From Clostridium carboxidivorans P7 (GTDB lineage Bacteria > Bacillota > Clostridia > Clostridiales > Clostridiaceae), in NCBI RefSeq assembly GCF_001038625.1, contig NZ_CP011803.1, positions 2,480,001-2,544,000 of the forward strand: a stretch of DNA of 64,000 bases, written 5' to 3'. Under the pieces are notes generated by a model. It was not told where the DNA came from. It did no database searches and saw only the letters and a program-made list of their open reading frames with translations. The position numbers and the translations under genes are program-made. Positions 6,678 to 15,701 of this stretch are shown here, in pieces; the first letter of the stretch is position 1; each line of letters begins with the position of its first letter.

Positions 6678-9077
6678 CTATAGTATTTCAATATCATACT
6701 TGTCACTAAATTTTACTTGAATATCTTCAGCCCATGTACATGCTTTTATATCTTTTAATGTCTGTCTAATATACTCTTCATAATTCTTTGGAATAGAAAT
6801 TTTCAATATATTTATTTTTTCTTTTAAAGACAAATTTCTTTCAGATTTATAGCGTCTTACTTCACCTATGATTTTTTTAATATTTTCACCAAACTGCAAA
6901 ATATTTTCATCGTTATTACCTAATTTCATGCTCCACTGCGTTTTATGAATTGAAATGCTGTTTTCAAAGTTTCTATAAAATGATTGATAAATTTCCTCTG
7001 TAATATGTGGAACATATATAGAATACAATTTCAAAATTTCCAAAAGAGTATTATATAAAGCATACTGTCCTGATAATTTCTCCTCTTTTCCATGTATTTC
7101 CGGTTTATAAAGCCTATCCTTTATTATTTCCAGATAATTATCACAAAAATCATTCCAGAAGAATTCGTCTATATCGTGCCTGGCAAGACCTATTTCATAT
7201 TGATTTAAATTTTCTATAGTGTTTTTTTCTAAGATTTTAATTTTTTCAAGTATCCACTTATCTATTGGCAGCAATTTAATTGGGTTTGATCCATCATAAT
7301 CTTCTAATTGCATAATACAAAATGATGCTGCATTCCAAAGTTTATTTAAAAATCTTTTGGATGTTTTCAATTCTGCTTCTGAAAACATGGTATCTGTTCC
7401 AAGTTTAGCACTAGAAGCCCAATATCTTAATGCATCTGCCGAATGTCTTTCTATAAGCTCCTTTGGAGAAGAAGGTGCATTATTTTTTGATTTACTTATC
7501 TTTTCTCCCTTTTTTGCTAAAACAAAACCACATAACATAATATCTTTCCATGGAATTTTTCCAGTGTGGAACAGACTTCTTACAATTGTATAAAATGTCC
7601 AAGTTCTTATTATCTCATGTGCCTGTGTTCTCATTCCCATAGGAAGAAGTTCTTCTGTCATATCCTTATCTGTATTCCACTTTGAATTTATAAGTGGAGT
7701 AAGTGAAGATGTGGCCCACGTATCAAAAACTGCTGTTTCTGGTATAAAGTCTGTACTTCCACAACTACATGGCTCAGAAGGATTTGTTTCAATAGGATTT
7801 ATAGGAAGTTCTTCATCTTTTGCAAAAATAGGCTTTCCGCACTTTTTACAGTACCATATAGGAAATGGAACTCCAAAGTATCTTTGTCTTGAAATACACC
7901 AATCCCATTTTAGATTTTCTACCCATGTTATATATTTATTTTTCATAGATGCTGGGTACCAGTTTATTTCATCAGCAGCTTTAAGATATCTTTCTTTCTC
8001 ACTTAAAATATCTATATACCACTGCTTTGAAGGTATTATCTCTATTGGCTTTCCACATCTTTCATGAATTGAAACCGAATGTGTTATAGTTTCACTCTTT
8101 ATTAGGAGATTATTATCTTTAAGCAGTTGTATAATTTTTTCTCTTGCAGCTAAAATTCTAAGCACACCAACAAATGGTATACCTTCTAATATTTTACCAT
8201 TTTCTTCTATAGTCTTCCTATATGGCAGCTTATATTTCTCGCACCATTCTGCATCTGTGGTATCTCCAAAAGTAGCACACATTACTATACCAGTTCCTTT
8301 ATCCATGCTTACTTTTTCATCTGAAAGGATAGGTATTTCATAATTATATAATGGTACTGATGCTCTTTTTCCCAGGTATTTTAAATATCTCTCATCTTTT
8401 GGATTTATAAATAAGCATACACAACTGTTTAAAAGCTCAGGTCTTGTAGTTGCAATAATCAACTGACTATTTTCACACATAAAAGGTATATAGTTAAAAG
8501 TAGTTTCTTTATCTGCATTTTCAAGCTCTGCTTGGGCTATTGAAGTTCGGCATGTTGTACACCATAATACTGGCGATTCTTTTATATATGCTTTTCTGAG
8601 CTTTGCCATATCCAAAAATGCCTTTTGAGATATTTTTCTTGCCATAGGACCAATAGTCTTATATTGAAGGCTCCAATCTACACTAAAGCCCATTGACATC
8701 CATAAATTTTTAAAATCTTCTTCATACTTTTTAGTTGTAAGCATGCATTTTTCAGTAAACTCACTTCTTGGTATGGAATTTGCTCGTATATTTTCCTCTT
8801 TTTCTATTAGTCTTTCAGTAGGAAGACCATTGTCGTCAAAACCAAAAGGATAAAATACATTTTCACCTTGCATTCTATGAAATCTTGCAATTATTTCAGC
8901 CTGTGTATAGGAAAATATATGCCCTATATGAAGGCTTCCACTTATTGTTGGCGGCGGTGTGTCTATTGAAAAAGTCTTTTTGTCACTTGTAAAATCATAT
9001 TTGTATATGTCATTTTCCTGCCAAAATTTTTGCCATTTCTTTTCATTTTCTATTAAATTATATTTTTTATCCAACAT
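6678..9077 (-). CDS. valS: Valine--tRNA ligase (short form)
   Basis: A 799-residue class I aminoacyl-tRNA synthetase that charges tRNA-Val. The HIGH signature is HIGH at residues 50-53 (after PPPTISGSL). The KMSKS signature appears as KISKS at 526-530. The editing (CP1) domain spans about 170-330 (TTRPELL at 210-216). Cysteine pairs near 410-413 and 437-439 suggest a zinc knuckle. Standard bacterial ValS is about 880 residues with a C-terminal coiled-coil arm; this version ends soon after the anticodon-binding domain, as in the ValS subgroup lacking that arm. Transcription is controlled by the T-box leader upstream. The ATG follows AGGAGGT. Confidence 0.93.
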   Translation of the reverse strand: MLDKKYNLIENEKKWQKFWQENDIYKYDFTSDKKTFSIDTPPPTISGSLHIGHIFSYTQAEIIARFHRMQGENVFYPFGFDDNGLPTERLIEKEENIRANSIPRSEFTEKCMLTTKKYEEDFKNLWMSMGFSVDWSLQYKTIGPMARKISQKAFLDMAKLRKAYIKESPVLWCTTCRTSIAQAELENADKETTFNYIPFMCENSQLIIATTRPELLNSCVCLFINPKDERYLKYLGKRASVPLYNYEIPILSDEKVSMDKGTGIVMCATFGDTTDAEWCEKYKLPYRKTIEENGKILEGIPFVGVLRILAAREKIIQLLKDNNLLIKSETITHSVSIHERCGKPIEIIPSKQWYIDILSEKERYLKAADEINWYPASMKNKYITWVENLKWDWCISRQRYFGVPFPIWYCKKCGKPIFAKDEELPINPIETNPSEPCSCGSTDFIPETAVFDTWATSSLTPLINSKWNTDKDMTEELLPMGMRTQAHEIIRTWTFYTIVRSLFHTGKIPWKDIMLCGFVLAKKGEKISKSKNNAPSSPKELIERHSADALRYWASSAKLGTDTMFSEAELKTSKRFLNKLWNAASFCIMQLEDYDGSNPIKLLPIDKWILEKIKILEKNTIENLNQYEIGLARHDIDEFFWNDFCDNYLEIIKDRLYKPEIHGKEEKLSGQYALYNTLLEILKLYSIYVPHITEEIYQSFYRNFENSISIHKTQWSMKLGNNDENILQFGENIKKIIGEVRRYKSERNLSLKEKINILKISIPKNYEEYIRQTLKDIKACTWAEDIQVKFSDKYDIEIL

Positions 9078-9129
9078 TTTTTTACCTCCTAAAAATTAAA
9101 ATTTTTCTAACTACGCATTTAAGAAAATA

Positions 9130-9410
9130 AAAAAGCCTTCATCCTAATAAATAGGACGAAGACTGTAACTCCGTGGTACCACCTAAATTTGTACAAAAAT
9201 ACACACTCATTATAGTACGGGTATAGCTACCGATACTACTTCCCTTTTAATGGTGGGAACTCCATTAAAGCCTACTCATATATAATATTTTCGGTTTAAA
9301 GCTCCAAGGCTACCTTCATCGCATCCATCACGGAAAATTTCCACCATCATTCCCTCTCTTTATTTCAAGCCTGCAATTACTCTTCCTCATCATAACTAAT
9401 TACTATATTT
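9130..9410 (-). promoter_or_regulatory. T-box leader of valS
   Basis: On the minus strand the T-box sequence TTAGGTGGTACCACGGAG (plus 9168-9185) is followed by a terminator hairpin, GTCTTCGTCCTA/TTAGGATGAAGGC, with a T-run at about 9130-9165. Upstream, about 200 bases hold the Stem I elements, including GAAGAGTA and a GGTGGAAATTTTCC loop. A GTA triplet at 9311-9313 in the context GAAGGTAGCC is the likely specifier codon, matching valine. Uncharged tRNA-Val should stabilise the antiterminator and allow valS expression. The valine specificity agrees with the downstream gene. Confidence 0.9.
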
Positions 9411-9647
9411 TATTTTATATATTATAATTTTTTCCATCTTGTGTCAATATAAATAATAAAAAAATTTATTTAACTTTGAATTCTTAATATTATTATATAT
9501 ATTTTTTCTTATAATATGTAATATCACTTAAAAAAATGACAAATTTAACAGAGTTATTTTCTAATACAGTAACACATGCTAAATAAAAAGGGCTTTCACA
9601 CTAAAAAAATTAAATAAATATATCGGTTTTCATGTATACATCTTATA

Positions 9648-9935
9648 TTAAAGTTTAACAGTATTTATAAAAAAAACTATTTCTTTTATATACTTTTCTG
9701 GTTCTTCATCAGGAATCATATTCCCAGATTTAGAAAACTCAACTACTTCACAAGATGGTATTTCTTTCTTATACAATTGTAAAGTTTCATCTGATATATC
9801 AGATGGTATTTTGGCTTCTTTATTTTTATCAACAAATAGAGTAACTGAAATGTTGTTCAACTTTGATATTTCAGAAGAAAAATCAACTTCTCTTGCTTCT
9901 TCTTCATCTCTGTCAACTAATACATTTAAAATGTG
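9648..9935 (-). pseudogene. Alpha/beta hydrolase, C-terminal fragment
   Basis: An open frame of about 95 codons matches the last third of a small alpha/beta hydrolase. It includes ISVTLFVDKNKEAKIP, the strand before the catalytic acid, and CEVVEFSKSGNMIPDEEPEKY, the segment around the catalytic histidine. In active family members that segment reads SGHMIPDE; here the histidine is asparagine. The nucleophile-elbow half (GxSxG) is absent, and a stop precedes the frame. It lies 8 bases beyond the stop of the upstream FMN reductase gene. Both truncation and loss of the histidine point to a dead gene. Confidence 0.6.
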
Positions 9936-9943
9936 TCAGTAAT

Positions 9944-10498
9944 TTATCCAACTAAATTTTCTCCATCCTTAAAGGCTCTTAAAGATAACTCCTCAAATTT
10001 TTCTAAATCAGGATTAACACTAGTTCCACAGTAATGAATACTATCCTCTATTTTCCAACCATATGTTTCAAAAATGTTAGTAACAAATTTAATGCCTTCT
10101 TCAGCTATTTGTGGATTGGAATTACCTTGAGCAAATATTGTTATTGCCTTTTTACCAGAATGTCTTGGTGCAAAATTTTCTCCAAGCATTGGAAAAGTAC
10201 GATCTAACCAAACTCTTGCTTGACCTGTAACTTGATAATAGTAAATTGGAGAGCCAAATACAATAGCATCAGCTTCATCAATGGCCTTATACATTGGTTG
10301 AAGATAATCATTAACGGCACAACCATCATGAGTACGACAATAGTAACATCCTTGGCAGCCGCGAATACCAGGATCATTTAAATCAAATTCAATAACCTCG
10401 GCACCTTTAGATTTAGCACCCTTTGCCACTTGTTCTAATAGTTTTGAAGTATATCCATTCTTTCTTGGACTACCTTTAAAAATAACTACTTTTGACAT
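9944..10498 (-). CDS. NAD(P)H-dependent FMN reductase, flavodoxin fold, with cysteine cluster
   Basis: A 184-residue flavodoxin-fold oxidoreductase. The FMN phosphate loop is GSPRKNGYTSKLL (residues 9-21). Cysteines at 48, 51, 54 and 60 (GCQGCYYC...GC) are typical of the iron-sulfur flavoprotein/FMN reductase branch of anaerobes. The second flavin loop is FGSPIYYYQVTGQ (81-93). Members reduce FMN or quinone-like acceptors with NAD(P)H, and some bind a [4Fe-4S] cluster through this cysteine set. AAAGGAGAG precedes the ATG. It lies 57 bases downstream of an EFR1 gene in the same direction, so an electron-transfer unit is plausible. Confidence 0.83.
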   Translation of the reverse strand: MSKVVIFKGSPRKNGYTSKLLEQVAKGAKSKGAEVIEFDLNDPGIRGCQGCYYCRTHDGCAVNDYLQPMYKAIDEADAIVFGSPIYYYQVTGQARVWLDRTFPMLGENFAPRHSGKKAITIFAQGNSNPQIAEEGIKFVTNIFETYGWKIEDSIHYCGTSVNPDLEKFEELSLRAFKDGENLVG

Positions 10499-10555
10499 TT
10501 CACATCTCTCCTTTAAATATCTATTTACTAACTTTATTATATTATGTATAAAATC

Positions 10556-11371
10556 CTACAAATACAGTTTAGGTTCCTTTATAATTCTATTTTTAATTGT
10601 TAATATTTTTGAAACCAAAAATTTCGGTTTATAAATAATTTTTCTTGCTTTTTTAGGACACCTTTTAACACAACAAAAACAACGTAGGCATTGTTCTTCA
10701 TCTATTTTTAAAGTTTCCTTATCAATGGCACTCATAGGACATAATTTTGCACATACATTACAATGACTGCATTTACTCATATCTACAAAAGGAGTTTTGG
10801 TAAATAACCTAGCACTATTTTTAGGAACTATTTTTGCCATTAATGGTAGTTTACCTTGAGGAATTTTAAGCGAAATATCCTTTAAACTATCAATATTTTG
10901 TATTTTCTTCATTATGTTTTTTCCAAATTCTTCGGCCCTATTTAAATCATCATTGTTAGGACGATTTTGTGCAATAGGCATTTCTTCTGTGGAAAATGAG
11001 TGTTCTCCTATAAATGAGCCTGCTGCTACTACCTTAAGGCCTGACTTTTTAGCTATAAAATCAAGTTCATTTAGAACTATACCATCACCAATATTTCCAT
11101 AAACACCAACGAGTACAACTGGATTTCCATTGCCTTTTAAGCTTACTAAAAAAGGATATACTATTTTGGGAATTCTTTCCTCATAAACAGGTACTCCAAT
11201 TATCACTATGTCTCCATTAATTAATGGAACACCAGCTTCTCTTACTTTAGGCAAGGTTAAATTAATTATTTTATTATTAACTATTCCCATTCCTTTTACA
11301 ATGGAATTAATAATTTTTTTAGTTGTACCTGTTGGTGAAAAATATATCGTTGTTACTGAACTAATTAACAT
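10556..11371 (-). CDS. EFR1 family ferredoxin (flavodoxin + 2x[4Fe-4S])
   Basis: A 271-residue fusion of an N-terminal flavodoxin domain (YFSPTGTTKKI near residue 10, a phosphate-binding loop) and a C-terminal bacterial ferredoxin domain with two clusters, CSHCNVCAKLCP and CLRCFCCVKRCP, near residues 205-245. This architecture defines the EFR1 group of anaerobe electron-transfer proteins; the physiological partner is unknown. I place the start at the ATG at 11371, which has AGAGGT upstream; another in-frame ATG six codons earlier lacks a good site. The protein is cytoplasmic. A second EFR1 gene occurs at 59247-60044. Confidence 0.85.
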   Translation of the reverse strand: MLISSVTTIYFSPTGTTKKIINSIVKGMGIVNNKIINLTLPKVREAGVPLINGDIVIIGVPVYEERIPKIVYPFLVSLKGNGNPVVLVGVYGNIGDGIVLNELDFIAKKSGLKVVAAGSFIGEHSFSTEEMPIAQNRPNNDDLNRAEEFGKNIMKKIQNIDSLKDISLKIPQGKLPLMAKIVPKNSARLFTKTPFVDMSKCSHCNVCAKLCPMSAIDKETLKIDEEQCLRCFCCVKRCPKKARKIIYKPKFLVSKILTIKNRIIKEPKLYL

Positions 11372-11628
11372 AATTATTATACCTCTCATTTACCTAATAT
11401 AATGCTTGTACAATATTTTAATCTTATATGCTCATAATAAAATTCTTAGCTAAATACAGGAACTATCAATTCCATCTAAAATAAATTTATCTTGAATTAC
11501 CAAAACTATAATTTTCATTATAACATATAAATAAAGCTATGAGATGACAAAGGATTTTTACTAGTTTCCTTTCAAATTGTTAATTTTTAATTCCTACCAT
11601 GATTCCAAAATATTAAACTACAAATCTT

Positions 11629-11680
11629 TTGGTACAGCATTAGCTATTGCTTAAAAGCAAGCTAATATTGGCTGTACCAA
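11629..11680. repeat. Long imperfect inverted repeat (hairpin)
   Basis: TTGGTACAGC and GCTGTACCAA form a perfect 10-bp outer stem, and an inner ATTAGCT-type stem closes around AAGCAATAGC. It lies 30 bases beyond the MATE gene stop and could be its terminator, although no strong T-run follows. The rest of the interval 11372-11710 shows nothing I can support. Confidence 0.5.
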
Positions 11681-11710
11681 TCAAACAGCAGTTACAATTA
11701 TAAGATCATT

Positions 11711-13138
11711 CTATCTAACTATAGAAGATAAAATTGCTAACAATCTTCTGTGAAAACTTGGCTGTGCTTGCTCACGAAGCTGACGCCTAGCATAGAAGAA
11801 AATAGCTACCTGCCCTATTCCCGCCAATGCCCAGGTTACTGGATAGCAGGCAAAGAGCATAACCTCTGTGGGATACCACTTAAAGATTGTAGACAGCCAA
11901 AGAATTCTCATAAGGCAAGCTCCTACCAAGGTGGAAATCATAGGTAGTATAGAATATCCCATAGCACGTGTCAATCCAGGATACACATTCATCATTCCAC
12001 AGGTAAAAAATGCAATCATCATGACATTGATACGCAGCATACCAAGCTTAATGACTTCCGGATCAGAGGTGTATATGCCAAGCAGTGACTTTCCAAAAAA
12101 CATCGTCATACCACCCATGAGAATCCATGTAGCAAAGATCAATACTGTACATACCTTCGCAATGGTGTCAATTCTATCATATTTCTTCGCACCCATGTTC
12201 TGCCCAGTAAAAGAGATTGCTGCATTATAATATGCATTCATTGTGGTACCTATATAGTTTTCAACATTACTGGCAGCAGCACTGGCTGCCACCATTGTAG
12301 AACCAAAGGAGTTAACTGCTGACTGGATGAGCACATTAGAAATAGAGAACAATAATCCCTGCATTCCTGCTGGCAAACCAATCCTTACAATGTCCTTTAG
12401 CTTACATCTATCAATACGCATCTTACGTGGCATAAATCGTATGGCTCCATCGCATCTAGACAGACATATCATAATAAGCATCACCGAAAGATACTCAGAA
12501 ATAACAGTAGCAAATGCAACGCCTGCCACTCCCATATGAAGTACAATTACAAAAAATAGGTTGAATATAACATGTAATATACCTGTAACAATAAGATAGT
12601 ACATTGGACGACGGCTATCACCTGCAGCACGCAGAATAGCTGCTGCAAAGTTGTATACCATGTTAGCAGGCATACTAATAAAGTAGATTTCCATATACAC
12701 TACAGACAATCCAATTATATCTTCTGGAGTCCCCATCATCTCCAGCAGAGGCTTACAAAGGAGTATACCCAGCACCATGACAATCAATCCACCAATAATG
12801 CTTATGGCAATTGATGTATGAACGGATCTACTTACAGCATCTGGTTTATCTGCGCCATAATCTTGAGCCACAACGACGGTAGTTCCTACTGATAACCCCA
12901 TAAATAAAGTTATGATAAGGTTAATGAGTGAACCTGTAGCTCCAACTGCAGCCAATGCTTTGCTGCCTGAAAAATGTCCAACCACCACCATATCAGCAGT
13001 ATTGAACAACAGTTGCAGAATATACATTGCCATAATGGGCAAAGCAAAAATAAACACCTTGCTGAACAAGGGGCCATTACACATATCTGTATTACGTTTT
13101 CGAGAACTCATATTAATATTCGCTTCCTTTTCATTCAT
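11711..13138 (-). CDS. MATE family efflux transporter
   Basis: A 475-residue polytopic membrane protein with twelve predicted hydrophobic segments in two similar halves, and motifs typical of MATE exporters of the DinF/NorM-like clostridial type (PIMAMYILQLLFNTADMVVVGHF near the start; MQGLLFSISNVLIQSAVNSFG at the start of the second half). It exports cationic drugs or metabolites using a Na+ or H+ gradient. Base composition is clearly richer in G+C than the neighbours (low 40s percent by eye against about 30), suggesting recent transfer. The first ATG lacks a good ribosome site; an ATG 16 codons later is preceded by AAGGAAG and may be the real start. Confidence 0.87.
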   Translation of the reverse strand: MNEKEANINMSSRKRNTDMCNGPLFSKVFIFALPIMAMYILQLLFNTADMVVVGHFSGSKALAAVGATGSLINLIITLFMGLSVGTTVVVAQDYGADKPDAVSRSVHTSIAISIIGGLIVMVLGILLCKPLLEMMGTPEDIIGLSVVYMEIYFISMPANMVYNFAAAILRAAGDSRRPMYYLIVTGILHVIFNLFFVIVLHMGVAGVAFATVISEYLSVMLIMICLSRCDGAIRFMPRKMRIDRCKLKDIVRIGLPAGMQGLLFSISNVLIQSAVNSFGSTMVAASAAASNVENYIGTTMNAYYNAAISFTGQNMGAKKYDRIDTIAKVCTVLIFATWILMGGMTMFFGKSLLGIYTSDPEVIKLGMLRINVMMIAFFTCGMMNVYPGLTRAMGYSILPMISTLVGACLMRILWLSTIFKWYPTEVMLFACYPVTWALAGIGQVAIFFYARRQLREQAQPSFHRRLLAILSSIVR

Positions 13139-13402
13139 TATTTTGATATAAATAATATCTTATAAAATTTTAATATGCTTATTTAAAGAAAATAAACTGC
13201 ATGAATTTTATGCAGCGCTAAATATTATATCACAACTTCATAAAATGTAAATAGCAACAAAAACTGTTTGAAATTTCAATCAGTTTCTATTGCCATTAAT
13301 AGTATTTTTCAATTTTTTACACGCACAATATCTAGGTAATAATATTAGTTACTCAACTTTCACCATTAATTCTTCATTCTTAACTATTAATTAAAAGCAC
13401 CT

Positions 13403-14554
13403 CTACTTTATTTCTAAATCTTTTCCCTTTAATCTTATATACACCTCTTTACGAAGTAAAACGTAAGCTACTGAAAACATGGGAATGAATATAATCATTC
13501 CTGCCACCCCAGAGATTTTACCTCCTAAAGTAATTGCAACTAATACCCAAATGGCTGGAAGTCCTACAGACTCTCCCACAACCTTAGGATAAATAAAATT
13601 ATCTTCTATCTGCTTAATCAATAAAAAAACTATTAAAAAAACACCTGCTTTTATAGGATTAACCATTAAAATTAATATTACACCTAAAGAACATCCAATA
13701 GCTGAGCCTAGCACAGGGATTATTGACAAGGAACAAATTAATACACTAATCATCAGAGCATATGGCATACTTAACAGCATCATTATTATAAAAAACATTA
13801 TTCCTAAAATTGCAGCTACAATACATTGTCCTGTAATAAAATTTGAAAATGTAAGATTTGTAAGTTTTAATATTTCTAAAATTGAATCCACTTTTTCTTT
13901 TTTCATAAAAGCGTATAACAGCTTTTTAAACTGAATACCTAAGCTCCTCTTTTGGGCCAATATGTATATAGCAAATATAACTCCCAATATAAATTCTACA
14001 GTAGCACTTGCCAAGGTAGTTGCTGCTGCTAGGGTTGATAGTAACATTGAGCCTGCACCATTAAAAATAATTGACTTTGCCTTATTGAAAATGTTATTCC
14101 AATCTATACCCATGTTGTTGATCAAATTGACAACATTGTTAGATAGCTTAGTATTGCCATTCATCCATTTTTGAAATGCTCTTGCTGAATTATCAAAGGT
14201 CTTTGGCAATATTGCAGCAGTTTCAATAATATTAGGTATGATAATGGATGAAATTAAGACAAAGATTCCTACTATAGCAAAGAAAGAAATTACTATACTA
14301 ATGCCTGTACTATGTTTTTTAATTATTTTTCCAATGCCTTTGTCACTACAGCTTAATAGTTTTTTGGATATAAATCTAGCTGGAATGTTAAGTATAAATG
14401 CTATACATCCTCCTAAAATAAATGGAAAAAGCAAATTATATACTTTAATAAATATTGCTACAATATTATTCCAATAATTAAATCCTATATAAAGTCCGAA
14501 TGCCAAAACTATTAAAATGGCAGTTTTACCTCTGATTTTCTTTTCTAATTCCAA
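13403..14554 (-). CDS. AI-2E family transporter
   Basis: A 383-residue membrane protein of the AI-2E transporter family (TqsA/YhhT/PerM type). It has N-terminal membrane segments, a soluble helical loop around residues 80-150, and a C-terminal block with the family hallmarks IPVLGSAIG, FLLIKQIEDNFIYPKVVGESVGLPAIWVL and GKISGVAGMIIFIPM. Bacterial members export autoinducer-2 or act as Na+/H+ antiporters; the substrate cannot be read here. The start is TTG, preceded by GAGGTGAC. It is monocistronic, with an IS-like hairpin repeat upstream. Confidence 0.85.
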   Translation of the reverse strand: MELEKKIRGKTAILIVLAFGLYIGFNYWNNIVAIFIKVYNLLFPFILGGCIAFILNIPARFISKKLLSCSDKGIGKIIKKHSTGISIVISFFAIVGIFVLISSIIIPNIIETAAILPKTFDNSARAFQKWMNGNTKLSNNVVNLINNMGIDWNNIFNKAKSIIFNGAGSMLLSTLAAATTLASATVEFILGVIFAIYILAQKRSLGIQFKKLLYAFMKKEKVDSILEILKLTNLTFSNFITGQCIVAAILGIMFFIIMMLLSMPYALMISVLICSLSIIPVLGSAIGCSLGVILILMVNPIKAGVFLIVFLLIKQIEDNFIYPKVVGESVGLPAIWVLVAITLGGKISGVAGMIIFIPMFSVAYVLLRKEVYIRLKGKDLEIK

Positions 14555-14665
14555 TATACTGTCACCTCAACTTTTAATCTTTCATTAGTAGTACTAATTT
14601 ATATTATAATCAAATTTCTAAACAACTGCACTAAATTTTTCTATAATTTTAGACAAACAAAAAAT

Positions 14666-14790
14666 GGCTGTCGCACTAAAAAATTAATGCGACAGCTTTT
14701 TGCCTAAAAAAATAAATCTCCCACTCTGAAGAGTGAAAGATTTATGATAAAATTAATATATGAATAAATACATTAATTTATATAAAAACT
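14666..14790. repeat. Fragment matching the left end of the IS1182-type element
   Basis: GGCTGTCGCACTAAAAAA opens the segment, and most of the following 90 bases (AAATAAATCTCCCACTC..GAAGAGTGAAAGATTTAT, then AAAATTAATATATGA..ATACATTAATTTA) match the left end of the element at 22101-22196. A 28-base insert containing TTAATGCGACAGCTTTTT lets this copy fold into a GCTGTCGCA/TGCGACAGC hairpin with a T-run. No transposase sequence is present. It is a solo end or small derivative of the element. It lies between korB and the AI-2E gene and could terminate transcription in the plus direction. Confidence 0.65.
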
Positions 14791-14849
14791 ATACTTCAAA
14801 TCGTGGAAATTATTAATTAAAACTTCCACTAAATATTGAGTACACGATT

Positions 14850-15701
14850 CTAAATAAATTCTTCAATAATTTTTTGAACAAAATTAATATTATACTGCAT
14901 ATCAATTAGCGGTTTTCCACTAGATAAAACTATGTTTTTCTCGTGAAAAGTACGCTTTTGCTCTTGATAAATAACGCCAATTGGAATTCTATCACCATAT
15001 TCCATTGATTTTTGTATGGCTACGGTTTTATTGTGATTATCATAGCTGTCATCCAATCTATAGACACGTTTTTTGTAATAAGCAAATGTATTTACTCTAT
15101 TAAAACTCACGCATGGTTGTAAAATGTCAACTAATGCATACCCTTTGTAAAGTATGGCTTGTTTCATAATGGAAACTAAATGCTCCTTGTCTCCGCTAAA
15201 TGCTCTTGCTACAAATCCAGCGCCAGCGGCAATAGCTAGAAGAACCGGATTAAGCGGCGCATTTATACTTCCTGTTGGTTGAACATCTGTAATTTGTCCC
15301 TCACTTGAAGTTGGGGAAGCCTGTCCTTTAGTTAAACCGTAAATCTGGTTGTCATGAACAAAATGTGTGATATCTACATTCCTTCTAATGTTGTGAATAA
15401 AATGATTTCCGCCTTCTCCATAGGAGTCACCATCTCCAGTATCTACAATAACTGTAAGGTTTTTATTGGCAATCTTTGCAGCCACAGCAGCGGGTAGGGA
15501 TCTTCCGTGTAAGCCACAAAAACTGTTGGCGCTGATGTATTGAGGGGTTTTTGCTGCCTGTCCTATTCCAGCTACCATTAATACTTCATAAGGGTCCATA
15601 TCCAATTCTTCCAACGCCTTTTTCAAGCATTCCAGAATGCTGAAATTTCCACAACCTGGGCACCATGCAGTTTCATAGGTGCAAAATTTATCTGTGCTCA
15701 T
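14850..15701 (-). CDS. korB: 2-oxoacid:ferredoxin oxidoreductase, beta subunit
   Basis: A 283-residue thiamine-pyrophosphate-binding subunit. CPGCGNFSILECLKKAL near the start holds conserved cluster and TPP contacts. GDGDSYGEGGNHFIHNIRRN is the Mg-TPP motif (GDG...N), and NQIYGLTKGQASPTS is family-typical. With KorA it oxidatively decarboxylates a 2-oxoacid (2-oxoglutarate or a branched-chain or pyruvate-like acid) to acyl-CoA, reducing ferredoxin. The start overlaps the end of korA by 14 bases, so the two are translationally coupled. I use the kor symbol for the two-subunit type; substrate specificity is not proven by sequence. Confidence 0.88.
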   Translation of the reverse strand: MSTDKFCTYETAWCPGCGNFSILECLKKALEELDMDPYEVLMVAGIGQAAKTPQYISANSFCGLHGRSLPAAVAAKIANKNLTVIVDTGDGDSYGEGGNHFIHNIRRNVDITHFVHDNQIYGLTKGQASPTSSEGQITDVQPTGSINAPLNPVLLAIAAGAGFVARAFSGDKEHLVSIMKQAILYKGYALVDILQPCVSFNRVNTFAYYKKRVYRLDDSYDNHNKTVAIQKSMEYGDRIPIGVIYQEQKRTFHEKNIVLSSGKPLIDMQYNINFVQKIIEEFI

